From positions 1-39,410 of the forward strand of contig JBBRNI010000008.1 in assembly GCA_038230395.1 (NCBI GenBank): a stretch of 39,410 bases of DNA, in the 5' to 3' direction. Each line of letters opens with the position of its first letter. The first letter of the stretch is position 1. Source of the DNA: JBDSWU01 sp038230395 (GTDB lineage Bacteria; Patescibacteriota; Saccharimonadia; Saccharimonadales; UBA4665). Below are positions 1 through 6,449 of this stretch, one piece after another. The position numbers were made by a program, and so were the translations under genes. A model generated the notes under the pieces. It worked only from the letters and a program-made list of their open reading frames with translations, did no database searches and had not been told where the DNA came from.

Positions 1-30
1 AAAGTTAGAATATACTTGCCAAAGTTCTTA

Positions 31-168
31 CGCAAGCATGAGCAACTTCAAAAGCCTACATTTTAGGGAAGACTTTTTAAGCGCAAGCAACTTGGCGGGC
101 CGTAGAGTCGGATTTCCGAACTAGCTATGTGTAAATGACTGTCTGTGGCCTCGCAGGTCTGGAAGTAT
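31..168. repeat. Cassette repeat, copy A (degenerate)
   Basis: The composite repeat of the tRNA-Asp array. Read on the minus strand it holds TTCCAGACCT (155-164), a block with the small hairpin TCGGA-AA-TCCGA, the core CCCGCCAAGTTGCTT (85-99) and a decayed terminator (about 51-77). The core equals the 3' end of tRNA-Asp plus its trailer. A further partial core lies at 31-46, so the array probably continues past the window edge. Copies A and C share the full block between TTCCAGACCT and the core; copy B has a shortened one. Confidence 0.75.
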
Positions 169-172
169 AACA

Positions 173-796
173 TTAAAATTTAGGCTTCAGCACGTCGAAT
201 ATATAGCGATACTTTTCGTGGGCTTCAGCAGCTTCGGGGGAGTTATCACCTGAATCCTGGCCCTGGTTTAGCCAGCAAAGGCGACTGAGTGCATGAGAAT
301 CGTTGAATAATTTAATTTTACTAGCTTCTACTTTTGGTAAGCTCATAGATTCAGATAGGCTTTTTACAAATGAAACTGCTAGTAGTCTACCGTGATGAGC
401 CCAGCCTCCCGCAAAACCAACATGCACACCATTCGCACTAGCGCTGGCACCCTTATGTAGTGCATTCTTAGATAGCCAAGCTAATCTTTCCATGGGCTCA
501 ATGTCAGTTGGATTACCTCGAGAGCGCTGCTCATAAGCTCGACTGGCTGCCTTCAGTAGAAAAGTTTCGAAAGGCTGAGGCTGAGTCATTGAACCGATCT
601 GTGCAACGGTCAATATCTCATCTCCGGTTGGCGGCAAAGCCACTACGATGCCAATTAAATCACGGTTAATGATAGGGTCTGGTAAACTGCTGTCAGCTGC
701 TCTGATGCTTGAAAATGTGTCGAGACTTTCTTCGAGGGCCTGTTCGACCATTCGGACATTTATAGTGCCGTATAGGATGTTATAGTTTGCTGCCAT
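173..796 (-). CDS. Unknown protein, last gene of the tRNA-Asp array in this window
   Basis: No family recognised. The 207-residue product is soluble, without signal peptide or membrane segment. It contains a Gly/Ala/His-rich stretch (HVGFAGGWAHHGR) and ends in FDVLKPKF, so an enzyme or binding protein is possible but cannot be named. The open frame extends upstream to 1012, but that part overlaps the zinc-ribbon fragment at 900-1154 and crosses the cassette site at 890-902, so it is not likely to be coding. I chose the ATG at 796 because a promoter-like pair (TTGTTA, 17 nt, TAAAGT) puts the transcript start at the ATG. The ATG at 862 (229 residues) is an alternative; neither has a Shine-Dalgarno. 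The stop is followed at once by cassette repeat A. Confidence 0.6.
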   Translation of the reverse strand: MAANYNILYGTINVRMVEQALEESLDTFSSIRAADSSLPDPIINRDLIGIVVALPPTGDEILTVAQIGSMTQPQPFETFLLKAASRAYEQRSRGNPTDIEPMERLAWLSKNALHKGASASANGVHVGFAGGWAHHGRLLAVSFVKSLSESMSLPKVEASKIKLFNDSHALSRLCWLNQGQDSGDNSPEAAEAHEKYRYIFDVLKPKF

Positions 797-889
797 ATGC
801 TGTACTTTAATACTAAAATTACTATATAACAAATGAAGCTCAATCTGGGCTTCTTTAAGCATTAACAATTTGGAGTGCCACAGCTTTCT

Positions 890-902
890 AGGTCTGGAAC
901 TA
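890..902 (-). repeat. Isolated cassette-site half (TTCCAGACCT) without the tRNA core
   Basis: The 10-mer TTCCAGACCT, found next to the stop codon of genes in repeats A, B and C, occurs a fourth time here. Again it sits exactly at the 3' end of an open frame: the TAG stop of the zinc-ribbon fragment overlaps it. The core and terminator are missing. This suggests two cassettes that fused by deletion, or a minimal form of the junction. Confidence 0.6.
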
Positions 903-1154
903 TTTCGTTTTACGAAACATAGTTTTGCCACAATTTGAACAACCACCTGTTTGGTAAGGAATTTCAAATAAATCTGTTCGATCTTCCCAATGCATGATAT
1001 GGTTAATCCCATTTTTGCCGCGACACCATCTGTTGGTAGGCTTGGTGGATCTAAATGTTACGACCGGTTCACTAGGGTCGTGCTTAAAGTCACGCTTCTC
1101 AACAGCGCTGGCTCGCCAATTGCTATCATTTTCTTTTAGTCTCGTGTCACTGTT
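900..1154 (-). pseudogene. Zinc-ribbon-like protein fragment lacking a start codon
   Basis: An 84-codon open frame bounded upstream by TAA and ending in TAG. It reads like real protein: W-C-R-G-K, then N-H-I-M-H-W-E-D, then G-C-S-N-C-G-K and a basic tail. A Cys-x-x-Cys with an upstream Cys/His group suggests a small zinc-binding fold. No ATG, GTG or TTG lies early in the frame, so the gene is 5'-truncated or frameshifted, or starts at an unusual codon. It sits between the broken vapC and the gene at 173-796 inside the longest array segment. The function is unknown. Confidence 0.5.
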
Positions 1155-1194
1155 TTATGGTGCTAGGGGTGAAAGTCTATCGCAGGCAACGGTT

Positions 1195-1566
1195 TTAATG
1201 TGAAAGAGCCTTGCTCAGATCAGAATCGAACGTTAGTACACCGTTTTTACCGCCCGAAGCCCATAGCAGACAATCTGTGTAATCAAGTCTGGGGTGTTGT
1301 TCATATAGTTCCAGTGCTCTCAGGCTGGTATCGGCCACTGTGATTTATGGCGTGGCGATCAGGGCCACTAGAGCTGCAGCGATGTTGTTTCGAGTCATTG
1401 TGTATGCATGAAACTCTAACACGAAACATAACTCAACCAGGATGGCGTCCAAAATGTATAACTCATTTTGACCACTACGCTGTATTTCGGCAATGGCCTG
1501 AGTTGCCAGCTTTTGATCGTCCCCAGTGATAACCCGGACAAGTACATTGGTATCTATATACCTCAC
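1195..1566 (-). pseudogene. VapC-type PIN-domain toxin interrupted by one in-frame TAA
   Basis: The frame begins M-R-Y-I-D-T-N-V-L-V, the classic PIN start with the first acidic metal ligand. It continues through an acidic residue in ILVELCF to a TAA at 1345-1347. Past that stop the same frame continues without shift through ITVADTSL, LDYTDCLLWAS and LTFDSDLSK to a normal stop at 1195. Read through, it is about 123 residues, the usual PIN toxin length, with all four acidic positions present. A single CAA, GAA or AAA to TAA change explains it. The ATG overlaps the antitoxin stop by 4 nt. The toxin is presumably inactive; a sequencing error is the main alternative. Confidence 0.8.
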
Positions 1567-1826
1567 GTCGCTTTGGAAGCTCGTTTAGTTGCGCTACTAC
1601 GAACTGCCTGTTTAAGTTCTGCCTCTGTCAGAGGTCGCTTTACGCTGTGTTTACCCCAAAACTGCTGCATGGCTTCACTCAAATCTGCTTGAGGTGACAG
1701 GATTATTTTACCGTCGTGTAAGTCTGCCGGTAATACGCGATTCTGCGCTAACTTCAGAACCTTGACGTATTCGTTAGGCAGGGTGATCTGATTTTTACTA
1801 GTTATAGTAACACTTTTTGTATTCAT
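1563..1826 (-). CDS. AbrB/MazE-type antitoxin (VapB-like)
   Basis: This 87-residue protein has the swapped-hairpin AbrB N-terminus (VTITSKNQITLPNEYVKVL, about residues 6-24) followed by an acidic and then a basic C-terminal tail that should wrap the toxin. It overlaps the downstream PIN toxin gene by 4 nt, the standard layout of a VapBC module. The gene is expected to repress its own promoter, and a perfect 10-bp inverted repeat spans the promoter and start codon. The toxin partner carries a nonsense codon, so this may be an orphan antitoxin that can still neutralise related toxins. Confidence 0.85.
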   Translation of the reverse strand: MNTKSVTITSKNQITLPNEYVKVLKLAQNRVLPADLHDGKIILSPQADLSEAMQQFWGKHSVKRPLTEAELKQAVRSSATKRASKAT

Positions 1827-1861
1827 GTAAGGAGTATATGTTCTCCTTACATCATAGTTAA
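1825..1861 (-). promoter_or_regulatory. vapB promoter and palindromic operator, leaderless start
   Basis: -35 TTAACT (1856-1861), 17-nt spacer, -10 TATACT (1833-1838), then 6 nt to the ATG, so the transcript should begin at or next to the start codon. ATGTAAGGAG and CTCCTTACAT form a perfect inverted repeat (1825-1834 and 1843-1852) around an 8-nt centre. It covers the -10 and the start and is a natural site for the AbrB-type antitoxin. Confidence 0.7.
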
Positions 1862-1876
1862 GGGGGTCGGCTAAGC

Positions 1877-1950
1877 AAAAAGCCTCATTGATAGGAGGCT
1901 TTTAAACATAAGCAACTTGGCGGGCCTTAGCATCAGAGGTCTGGAACTAT
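1877..1950. repeat. Cassette repeat, copy B (short form)
   Basis: On the minus strand: TTCCAGACCT (1937-1946), a short 12-nt middle, the core CCCGCCAAGTTGCTTATG (core 15-mer at 1910-1924) and a terminator hairpin with a U-rich tail (1878-1903). The block with the TCGGA/TCCGA hairpin seen in copies A and C is missing. Confidence 0.8.
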
Positions 1951-1954
1951 TTTG

Positions 1955-2326
1955 CTAATCTGAGAGCGGATCATATAGCCGCAGCTTTGGAACCTTCTTA
2001 AAATCGTCAGTGTTGTGTGTCCATAAGACTAAGTCGTTCACGAGGGCGGTGGCAGCGATGATGGCATCTGGGAGTTTGATGGCCATTGACTGCCTTAGTT
2101 CTATTACTTTTCTCGTAACTTCCTTGTCAAAGATATGGTTCTTCATGGTCGCAAATAATGCTTCAAAGTACTGTGCATCCTCTGAATCAGCAAATCTAAA
2201 GCCCAACACTTCTGCAACGATAATATTACAGGTGTCTAGCGATGAATTACGTAACACTTCTAAGGCTGTGTGATCCAACTGACCATTACGCAAGTAGATC
2301 ACTAGATTTGTGTCGAGCAGGATCAT
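1955..2326 (-). CDS. VapC-type PIN-domain ribonuclease toxin
   Basis: This 123-residue protein is full length for a PIN toxin. Acidic metal-site residues are visible: D5 in MILLDTN, E39 in IIVAEVLGF, D in KLPDAIIAA and D in THNTDDF. VapC toxins are Mg2+-dependent endoribonucleases that cut tRNA or rRNA; the target here cannot be predicted. It overlaps the antitoxin by 4 nt (ATGA), so the two are translationally coupled. Unlike its neighbour at 1195-1566, every catalytic position lies in one open frame, so it should be functional. Cassette repeat B follows within a few nucleotides of the stop. Confidence 0.9.
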   Translation of the reverse strand: MILLDTNLVIYLRNGQLDHTALEVLRNSSLDTCNIIVAEVLGFRFADSEDAQYFEALFATMKNHIFDKEVTRKVIELRQSMAIKLPDAIIAATALVNDLVLWTHNTDDFKKVPKLRLYDPLSD

Positions 2327-2577
2327 GCTGCTGGATTTTCTCTTCGATCATCCCAGGTTCGCTGCTCGCGCTGCCAGGCTGCTGGGTCAGAAATACTGTT
2401 GAGAGGACCGTGCCTTTTGCCGTGCTCGAGCAGGGCATCTAGGGCCAGACGTTGCTTGACCAGCGGCTCCTCGACGTCAACAATATCACCTAGTTTCAGT
2501 TTATTATCGTCAATATAGTGTTTTGGTACGCGAATAGCGTAGGAGTTGCCGGTTTTAGTGATAATGCCTTGTACCAT
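2323..2577 (-). CDS. AbrB-fold antitoxin of the second VapBC pair
   Basis: This 84-residue product opens MVQGIITKTGNSYAIRVPK, the AbrB/SpoVT-like beta-hairpin DNA-binding start. It ends in a charged, Trp-containing tail (AAWQREQRTWDDRRE) that would bind the toxin. I moved the start from the upstream GTG at 2595 to the ATG at 2577 because the GTG lies inside the promoter region while the ATG stands 7 nt after a perfect-spacing promoter. It should neutralise the PIN toxin at 1955-2326 and autoregulate the pair. Confidence 0.85.
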   Translation of the reverse strand: MVQGIITKTGNSYAIRVPKHYIDDNKLKLGDIVDVEEPLVKQRLALDALLEHGKRHGPLNSISDPAAWQREQRTWDDRRENPAA

Positions 2578-2584
2578 ATAGCCT

Positions 2585-2613
2585 ATTGTACTCACGCGTA
2601 CTTACATTGTCAA
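2585..2613 (-). promoter_or_regulatory. Promoter of the second vapBC pair (leaderless)
   Basis: Consensus -35 TTGACA (2608-2613), 17-nt spacer and -10 TACAAT (2585-2590), followed by 7 nt and the ATG at 2577. This decides the antitoxin start. ACAAT occurs twice flanking the spacer, possibly part of an operator. Confidence 0.8.
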
Positions 2614-2655
2614 TAGCTTTACCACTTCGAAATTGATCATAGTGCTTTTTGAAAT

Positions 2656-2775
2656 GAAAAAGCCTCCGTTTTAAAGGAGGCTTCTAAACATAAGCAACTT
2701 GGCGGGACATAGAGTCGGATTTCCGAACTATCTACGTGTGATTGATGTAAATAGGATTTGCAGGTCTGGAACTAC
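2656..2775. repeat. Cassette repeat, copy C (full form)
   Basis: On the minus strand: TTCCAGACCT (2762-2771), about 35 variable nt, a conserved block with a TCGGA-AA-TCCGA hairpin, the core (2692-2706, one substitution next to it) and a clean terminator (GCCTCC/GGAGGC, 2657-2684) with a U-run. It closely matches copy A over the full length, although the genes on either side are unrelated. Confidence 0.85.
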
Positions 2776-2782
2776 TTTCAGA

Positions 2783-3286
2783 CTAATCTCGAGGAGGGAA
2801 GTTCTCTAATCCCCATTCGAGCTGAGCTATGACATCGCTTGCGTCAAGCTGAGTAATCTCACCGTACTCACCACTGCCATGATCGTACGATTCGAGGTCT
2901 GTTACTCGTGCCCATTCATCTCCACCAGCATATTCAACATAATAATCATGCAGTAAGGAACCATTGTTTCTACTAACTTTTACATTTATAGGCGTCTGCC
3001 AATGGTTGCGCCCTTGATCATCTGTCCAGGCTAGTGGGATGTCTTTGTCGACTTGCATCATATCGTCCGGACTAGCTGGTCTATCATATTCTAAAGTTAT
3101 TTTTTTACCATTCAGTTCTGCTACTTCTGCAGAAACTTTCAACATAGCTACCTGTGCGTATAGGGCGGGTTCTATATGAGCCGTACCAGCAGCAATTGCT
3201 GTCTCTAGATAATTAGCTGCTTGACTATACATTTCAATTTTTGTTTGCGTATTTGCTTCTGGATTGTGTGTTTGTTTTTCTGACAT
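2783..3286 (-). CDS. Unknown protein, first gene after tRNA-Asp in the array
   Basis: No family recognised. The 167-residue product is soluble and acidic. A helical N-terminal half (about 15-60, AANYLETAIAAG and YAQVAMLKVSAEVAEL) is followed by a beta-rich second half with many Trp/Tyr/Asp residues (about 80-160), which looks like a small ligand- or protein-binding domain. It is a single-gene cassette: repeat D/tRNA-Asp lies upstream and repeat C lies just past the stop. Its own consensus promoter puts the transcript start on the ATG, so it is expressed independently of the tRNA. Confidence 0.7.
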   Translation of the reverse strand: MSEKQTHNPEANTQTKIEMYSQAANYLETAIAAGTAHIEPALYAQVAMLKVSAEVAELNGKKITLEYDRPASPDDMMQVDKDIPLAWTDDQGRNHWQTPINVKVSRNNGSLLHDYYVEYAGGDEWARVTDLESYDHGSGEYGEITQLDASDVIAQLEWGLENFPPRD

Positions 3287-3292
3287 GTGTGC

Positions 3293-3321
3293 ATATTAGC
3301 ATAAGCTTGATGAAATGTCAA
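3293..3321 (-). promoter_or_regulatory. Leaderless promoter of the gene at 2783-3286
   Basis: -35 TTGACA (3316-3321), 17-nt spacer, -10 TAATAT (3293-3298) and 6 nt before the ATG at 3286. The predicted +1 is the start codon itself. Confidence 0.8.
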
Positions 3322-3334
3322 CTTACGGACATAG

Positions 3335-3383
3335 AAAAGCCTCCATTTTAAAGGAGGCTTTTAAGCATAAGCAACTTGGCGGG
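3335..3383 (-). terminator. tRNA-Asp terminator and repeat copy D (probable parental site)
   Basis: Hairpin AAAAGCCTCC/GGAGGCTTTT (3335-3344 and 3353-3362) with a U-rich end, 14 nt past the CCA of tRNA-Asp. The terminator plus the tRNA 3' end (core 15-mer 3369-3383) is the sequence repeated in copies A, B and C, so this copy is probably the original attachment site. Confidence 0.8.
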
Positions 3384-3452
3384 CCCGACCGGACTTGAAC
3401 CGGCGATCTCCTCCGTGACAGGGAGGCGTGATAACCACTTCACTACGAGCCC
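3377..3452 (-). tRNA. tRNA-Asp (anticodon GTC)
   Basis: Cloverleaf drawn by hand: acceptor GGGCTCG/CGGGCCC, anticodon loop CTGTCAC between CCTCC and GGAGG, T-loop GGTTCAAGTCC, discriminator G and an encoded CCA. Its last nucleotides are the shared core of the downstream cassette repeats, as for many integration sites in tRNA genes. Confidence 0.97.
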
Positions 3453-3559
3453 ATAGCGTACAGTTATGAAACTAACAGGGGTAATCATACCAACTCAGAC
3501 GATAAAAAGCAACATAGCATATGTGTTCCTCTGGAACAGAGCTGTGGACGTAAGCATTA

Positions 3560-3588
3560 TTGACAAATAAATACAAATGTAGTACAAT
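3560..3588 (+). promoter_or_regulatory. Leaderless promoter of the LPxTG protein
   Basis: -35 TTGACA (3560-3565), 17-nt spacer, -10 TACAAT (3583-3588) and 6 nt to the ATG at 3595. Confidence 0.8.
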
Positions 3589-3594
3589 ACAAAT

Positions 3595-4176
3595 ATGCAA
3601 GAAAAGTATTCTACTAATTCTATTTTGCCCGCAACCGGCAAAAAATCAGAGCGTCCTAGTGTTGTCCGTCGTAACCTCGTCCGTGCGGCTTTTGTAGCTG
3701 CTGCACTGACAGGAGGCGCAATAGCTGAAACTGGCACAGCCTTTGCCGACGCATCAACACAGCCAACAGCCAACAGCGATGTATCGGCTAGCCCAGCCGC
3801 GTCCACTACAGCGAGTGCTAGCCCCGAGGCTAATAGCTCAGCAAGCGCCGCACCGACCCCAACCGCAATTGAAACTGTAGCCCCAAAGGTAACTCCAAGC
3901 GCTACACCCTTAGCAACCCCAACACCTGAGCAAGGCTTTGCTAATGATAGCTGCAATGTATTGCCACTGCCTGTAGGTTGCAAAAGCCCTGCTGGTCCTA
4001 TACATATTCTAAAGACTCCAATTGTTGCGCCATCTCCATCAGTTACACCTTATGAGCATCTTAATAGTCCAGAGCTGCCCCTCACCGGTGCGCCAATTGG
4101 TGCTGAACTCGCCTTGGGGCTTGGGTTGGTCGCAGCTGGCGCTCTTAGTCTTCAAGCTGGTCGCTCCAAGCAGTAA
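3595..4176 (+). CDS. Sortase-anchored surface protein (LPxTG), Ala/Thr/Pro-rich
   Basis: This 193-residue protein begins with a basic segment and a hydrophobic stretch (about 33-50, AAFVAAALTGGAIAETGTAFADA) that fits a signal peptide cut after AFA. The centre is low-complexity Ala/Ser/Thr/Pro, as in extended wall-spanning stalks, with two Cys near 119-130. The C-terminus is a complete sorting signal: LPLTG at 161-165, a hydrophobic helix and the basic tail GRSKQ. A sortase elsewhere should anchor it to the cell surface. A second match to the motif (LPATG, residues 11-15) lies before the signal peptide and would be on the wrong side of the membrane. It lies upstream of tRNA-Thr on the same strand. 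Function beyond surface display is unknown. Confidence 0.85.
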   Translation: MQEKYSTNSILPATGKKSERPSVVRRNLVRAAFVAAALTGGAIAETGTAFADASTQPTANSDVSASPAASTTASASPEANSSASAAPTPTAIETVAPKVTPSATPLATPTPEQGFANDSCNVLPLPVGCKSPAGPIHILKTPIVAPSPSVTPYEHLNSPELPLTGAPIGAELALGLGLVAAGALSLQAGRSKQ

Positions 4177-4182
4177 GTTTGC

Positions 4183-4188
4183 TATAAT
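4183..4188 (+). promoter_or_regulatory. -10 element of the tRNA-Thr/tRNA-Gly transcript
   Basis: A consensus TATAAT 25 nt before the mature 5' end of tRNA-Thr, just past the stop of the LPxTG gene. The -35 is weak and would lie inside that gene. Confidence 0.6.
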
Positions 4189-4213
4189 GCTGACTGATCT
4201 TTCATGGTCTAGT

Positions 4214-4289
4214 GCCACCTTAGCTCAGTTGGTAGAGCGACGCACTCGTAACGCGTAGGTCGCCAGTTCGATCCTGGCAGGTGGCTCCA
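4214..4289 (+). tRNA. tRNA-Thr (anticodon CGT)
   Basis: Acceptor GCCACCT/AGGTGGC, anticodon loop CTCGTAA, T-arm CCAGTTCGATCCTGG and encoded CCA. The innermost anticodon-stem pair appears to be A-C. It lies 20 nt before tRNA-Gly, so the two are probably co-transcribed. Confidence 0.96.
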
Positions 4290-4309
4290 TTCGGATCTTA
4301 AACATATTC

Positions 4310-4384
4310 GCGGGTATCGTATAGTGGCTAATATGTAACCTTCCCAAGGTTGAGAGGAGAGTTCGATTCTCTCTACCCGCACCA
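4310..4384 (+). tRNA. tRNA-Gly (anticodon CCC)
   Basis: Acceptor GCGGGTA/TACCCGC, anticodon loop TTCCCAA, T-arm GAGTTCGATTCTC and encoded CCA. It is followed after 27 nt by a protein gene without a clear terminator in between. Confidence 0.96.
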
Positions 4385-4411
4385 TTTACTGTACAATAAA
4401 GACTAATAACT

Positions 4412-4768
4412 ATGGCTATTCCTAAGAAGTATTTACATGATCATCTGGTATTGTTGCTCCTGAGTGTCAACGGCTTTTTGGCGCTCCTGACTGCGATACT
4501 GATGGTGGTTCGGCTGAGCACAAGCCACAGTAATGGCTACATTGTGCAATACCGTTCAACAATTGGTATCAATGATTTCAAGACCGGTAGCCTGATTGAT
4601 TTATTAAGTTTTATAGCCTTCGCCGCTCTAGTAGTCGGTGTGCACACCACGCTTAGCGTGCGGGCTTATGGCATACACCGCCAGGTAGCAATCGCAATTT
4701 TGGCGCTTGGTACGCTGTTACTCGTGCTGGGTATGATTATTAGTAACGCCTTGCTCGTACTGCGTTAA
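4412..4768 (+). CDS. Small membrane protein with three helices, paired with a glycosyltransferase
   Basis: This 118-residue protein has hydrophobic segments at about 11-33, 61-80 and 90-115, with a polar loop at 35-60. No motif identifies a function. The stop is 4 nt before the ATG of the membrane glycosyltransferase at 4773, so the two are surely one transcript, and this protein may assist the enzyme in the membrane. A TACAAT hexamer 14 nt before the ATG is a plausible -10; otherwise the gene could be reached by read-through from the tRNA promoter. Confidence 0.75.
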   Translation: MAIPKKYLHDHLVLLLLSVNGFLALLTAILMVVRLSTSHSNGYIVQYRSTIGINDFKTGSLIDLLSFIAFAALVVGVHTTLSVRAYGIHRQVAIAILALGTLLLVLGMIISNALLVLR

Positions 4769-4772
4769 ACGC

Positions 4773-6449
4773 ATGACTGACCTCGAGATTCCCTACGAAA
4801 AAGACAGAAAAGGGCATTATCGATTCTTTGAAATTTTGCCGGGCTCACTGAGCTGGACCCTGTTATTCTTGCCAGTAGCCCTGAGCTACGTCAATGTCAC
4901 CATCAAAAATACTACTATTAATGTGGCGGTATTTTTCGTGCTGCTGTATCTGTTAATTTATTTTGTACGATCAGTCGGCTACACGCTCCGGGCACTGGGG
5001 GGTTATCGAGCCATGAAGCACCAGCTGAAGCTGGACTGGCCAGGACTACTAGCCGACTTAGAAGCTGGCTCAGTGGCTAAAACAACCATCGAACGTCCGC
5101 AGTGGCACTTTGATAACCTAGCGCGAGTACAAAGCTTTGCCGACCCAATCAGACCCAGTGAGGTATTACACGCCGTCATGATCGCTACGGTAAATGAGAC
5201 ACGGGAAGTGTTAGAGCCGACAATCCAAGCAGTTATTAGTTCTGAGTACGACTGCAAGCGAGTGATTTTAGTGTTCGCCTATGAGGGACGCGCTGGTAAA
5301 CCGACACGTGAGCGCGTAGCTGAACTCATAGATGTGTACAAAGATAATTTTTATGACGCCTTAGCCTTTGAGCACCCGGCGAATATACCCGGTGAGATCA
5401 TAGGTAAGGGTGGAAACGTGACTTTTGCTGGAAGGGGTCTGCAGACCTATCTTGAAAAGCGCAAGATTAACCCGGCAACGGTGCTAGTAACAACACTGGA
5501 CGCTGATAATCGACCTGACAAGCGCTATTTGCCAGCCCTCAGCTATATCTTTTGCGCGGCGCCCAACCGTCTCCAAGCTTCGTACCAGCCTTTGCCGATG
5601 TTCACTAACAACATTTGGGACGCTCCGACGCTTATGCGGGTGATAGCCACCGGCAACAACTTATTCTATTTGGTTGGTACCCAGCGCGCTCATATCGCCC
5701 GTAATTTCTCGGCGCACGCTCAACCAATGCAAGCCCTGATTGACATGGACTTTTGGAGTGTGCGGACAATTGTTGAGGATGGGCACCATTTTTGGCGATC
5801 ATACTTCCATTTTGATGGTGACTACCGAGTGTACCCGATGAGTATACCGGTGTATCAAGACGCCGTGCTGGCTGATGGCTATTTGCGGACGATGCGCGCC
5901 CAATTTGTGCAGCTCCGGCGCTGGACTTACGGCGCTTCTGACATCGCCTATGTGGCGAATATGGCGTTCTTTCGCAAAAATACAGTTAACAAGTTTGATA
6001 TCACTACCAAGTTTCTGCGGCTGCTCGAAGGGCATGTTAGTTGGGCAACGGGCAGCATCATAGTGCTTGGTGCTTCACGAATTCCGCCATTATTACACCC
6101 CGAAAACATCGGTGCCATTCAGTTGCCGGGTATTGTCAGTAATGTCCAAACGGCAGGTATTATAGGTTTACTCGCTTCAGTTTATGTTTGTTTGCTGACG
6201 CTGCCACCACGACCAGCTCGTTACCGGCGTCACCGCTCTGTGCTGATGGTGCTGCAGTGGGCACTGGCGCCGGTCAGTGGCATTGGTTTTGGCTCGCTAG
6301 CAGCTTTCAACTCGCAAACTCGCTTGATGTTTAAGCGTTACTTATCAAAGTTTGATGTCACCGAAAAAGCTACCGTTAACGCCAAAGGCATAACAACTAG
6401 CTCTGAAGCTGACCCGGTTAAAGCTATAGATGATACCATAGCTTCATGA
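4773..6449 (+). CDS. Membrane-bound family 2 glycosyltransferase
   Basis: This 558-residue protein has two N-terminal membrane helices (about 25-65), a cytosolic GT-A domain (about 110-400) and two or three C-terminal helices (about 420-515), the build of processive GT2 enzymes such as cellulose or hyaluronan synthases. The GT2 signs are T-L-D-A-D-N (the D-x-D type sugar-nucleotide and metal site), I-V-E-D-G-H (catalytic base region) and Q-L-R-R-W (acceptor-site motif). It probably transfers a sugar from a nucleotide donor to a lipid or glycan at the membrane; donor and product are unknown. The gene overlaps the following SDR gene by 4 nt (ATGA), forming a three-gene operon. Confidence 0.85.
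   Translation: MTDLEIPYEKDRKGHYRFFEILPGSLSWTLLFLPVALSYVNVTIKNTTINVAVFFVLLYLLIYFVRSVGYTLRALGGYRAMKHQLKLDWPGLLADLEAGSVAKTTIERPQWHFDNLARVQSFADPIRPSEVLHAVMIATVNETREVLEPTIQAVISSEYDCKRVILVFAYEGRAGKPTRERVAELIDVYKDNFYDALAFEHPANIPGEIIGKGGNVTFAGRGLQTYLEKRKINPATVLVTTLDADNRPDKRYLPALSYIFCAAPNRLQASYQPLPMFTNNIWDAPTLMRVIATGNNLFYLVGTQRAHIARNFSAHAQPMQALIDMDFWSVRTIVEDGHHFWRSYFHFDGDYRVYPMSIPVYQDAVLADGYLRTMRAQFVQLRRWTYGASDIAYVANMAFFRKNTVNKFDITTKFLRLLEGHVSWATGSIIVLGASRIPPLLHPENIGAIQLPGIVSNVQTAGIIGLLASVYVCLLTLPPRPARYRRHRSVLMVLQWALAPVSGIGFGSLAAFNSQTRLMFKRYLSKFDVTEKATVNAKGITTSSEADPVKAIDDTIAS

Noticed and set aside
1345..1347. Reassigned UAA codon
   Set aside because: UAA ends many recognisable genes here at the correct length (folP, gyrB, thrS), so a nonsense mutation is the simpler reading.
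1..3452. A classical integron attC array
   Set aside because: The GTTRRRY/RYYYAAC core sites and the paired imperfect-palindrome layout of attC are not present; the conserved core is instead the tRNA-Asp end plus its terminator.
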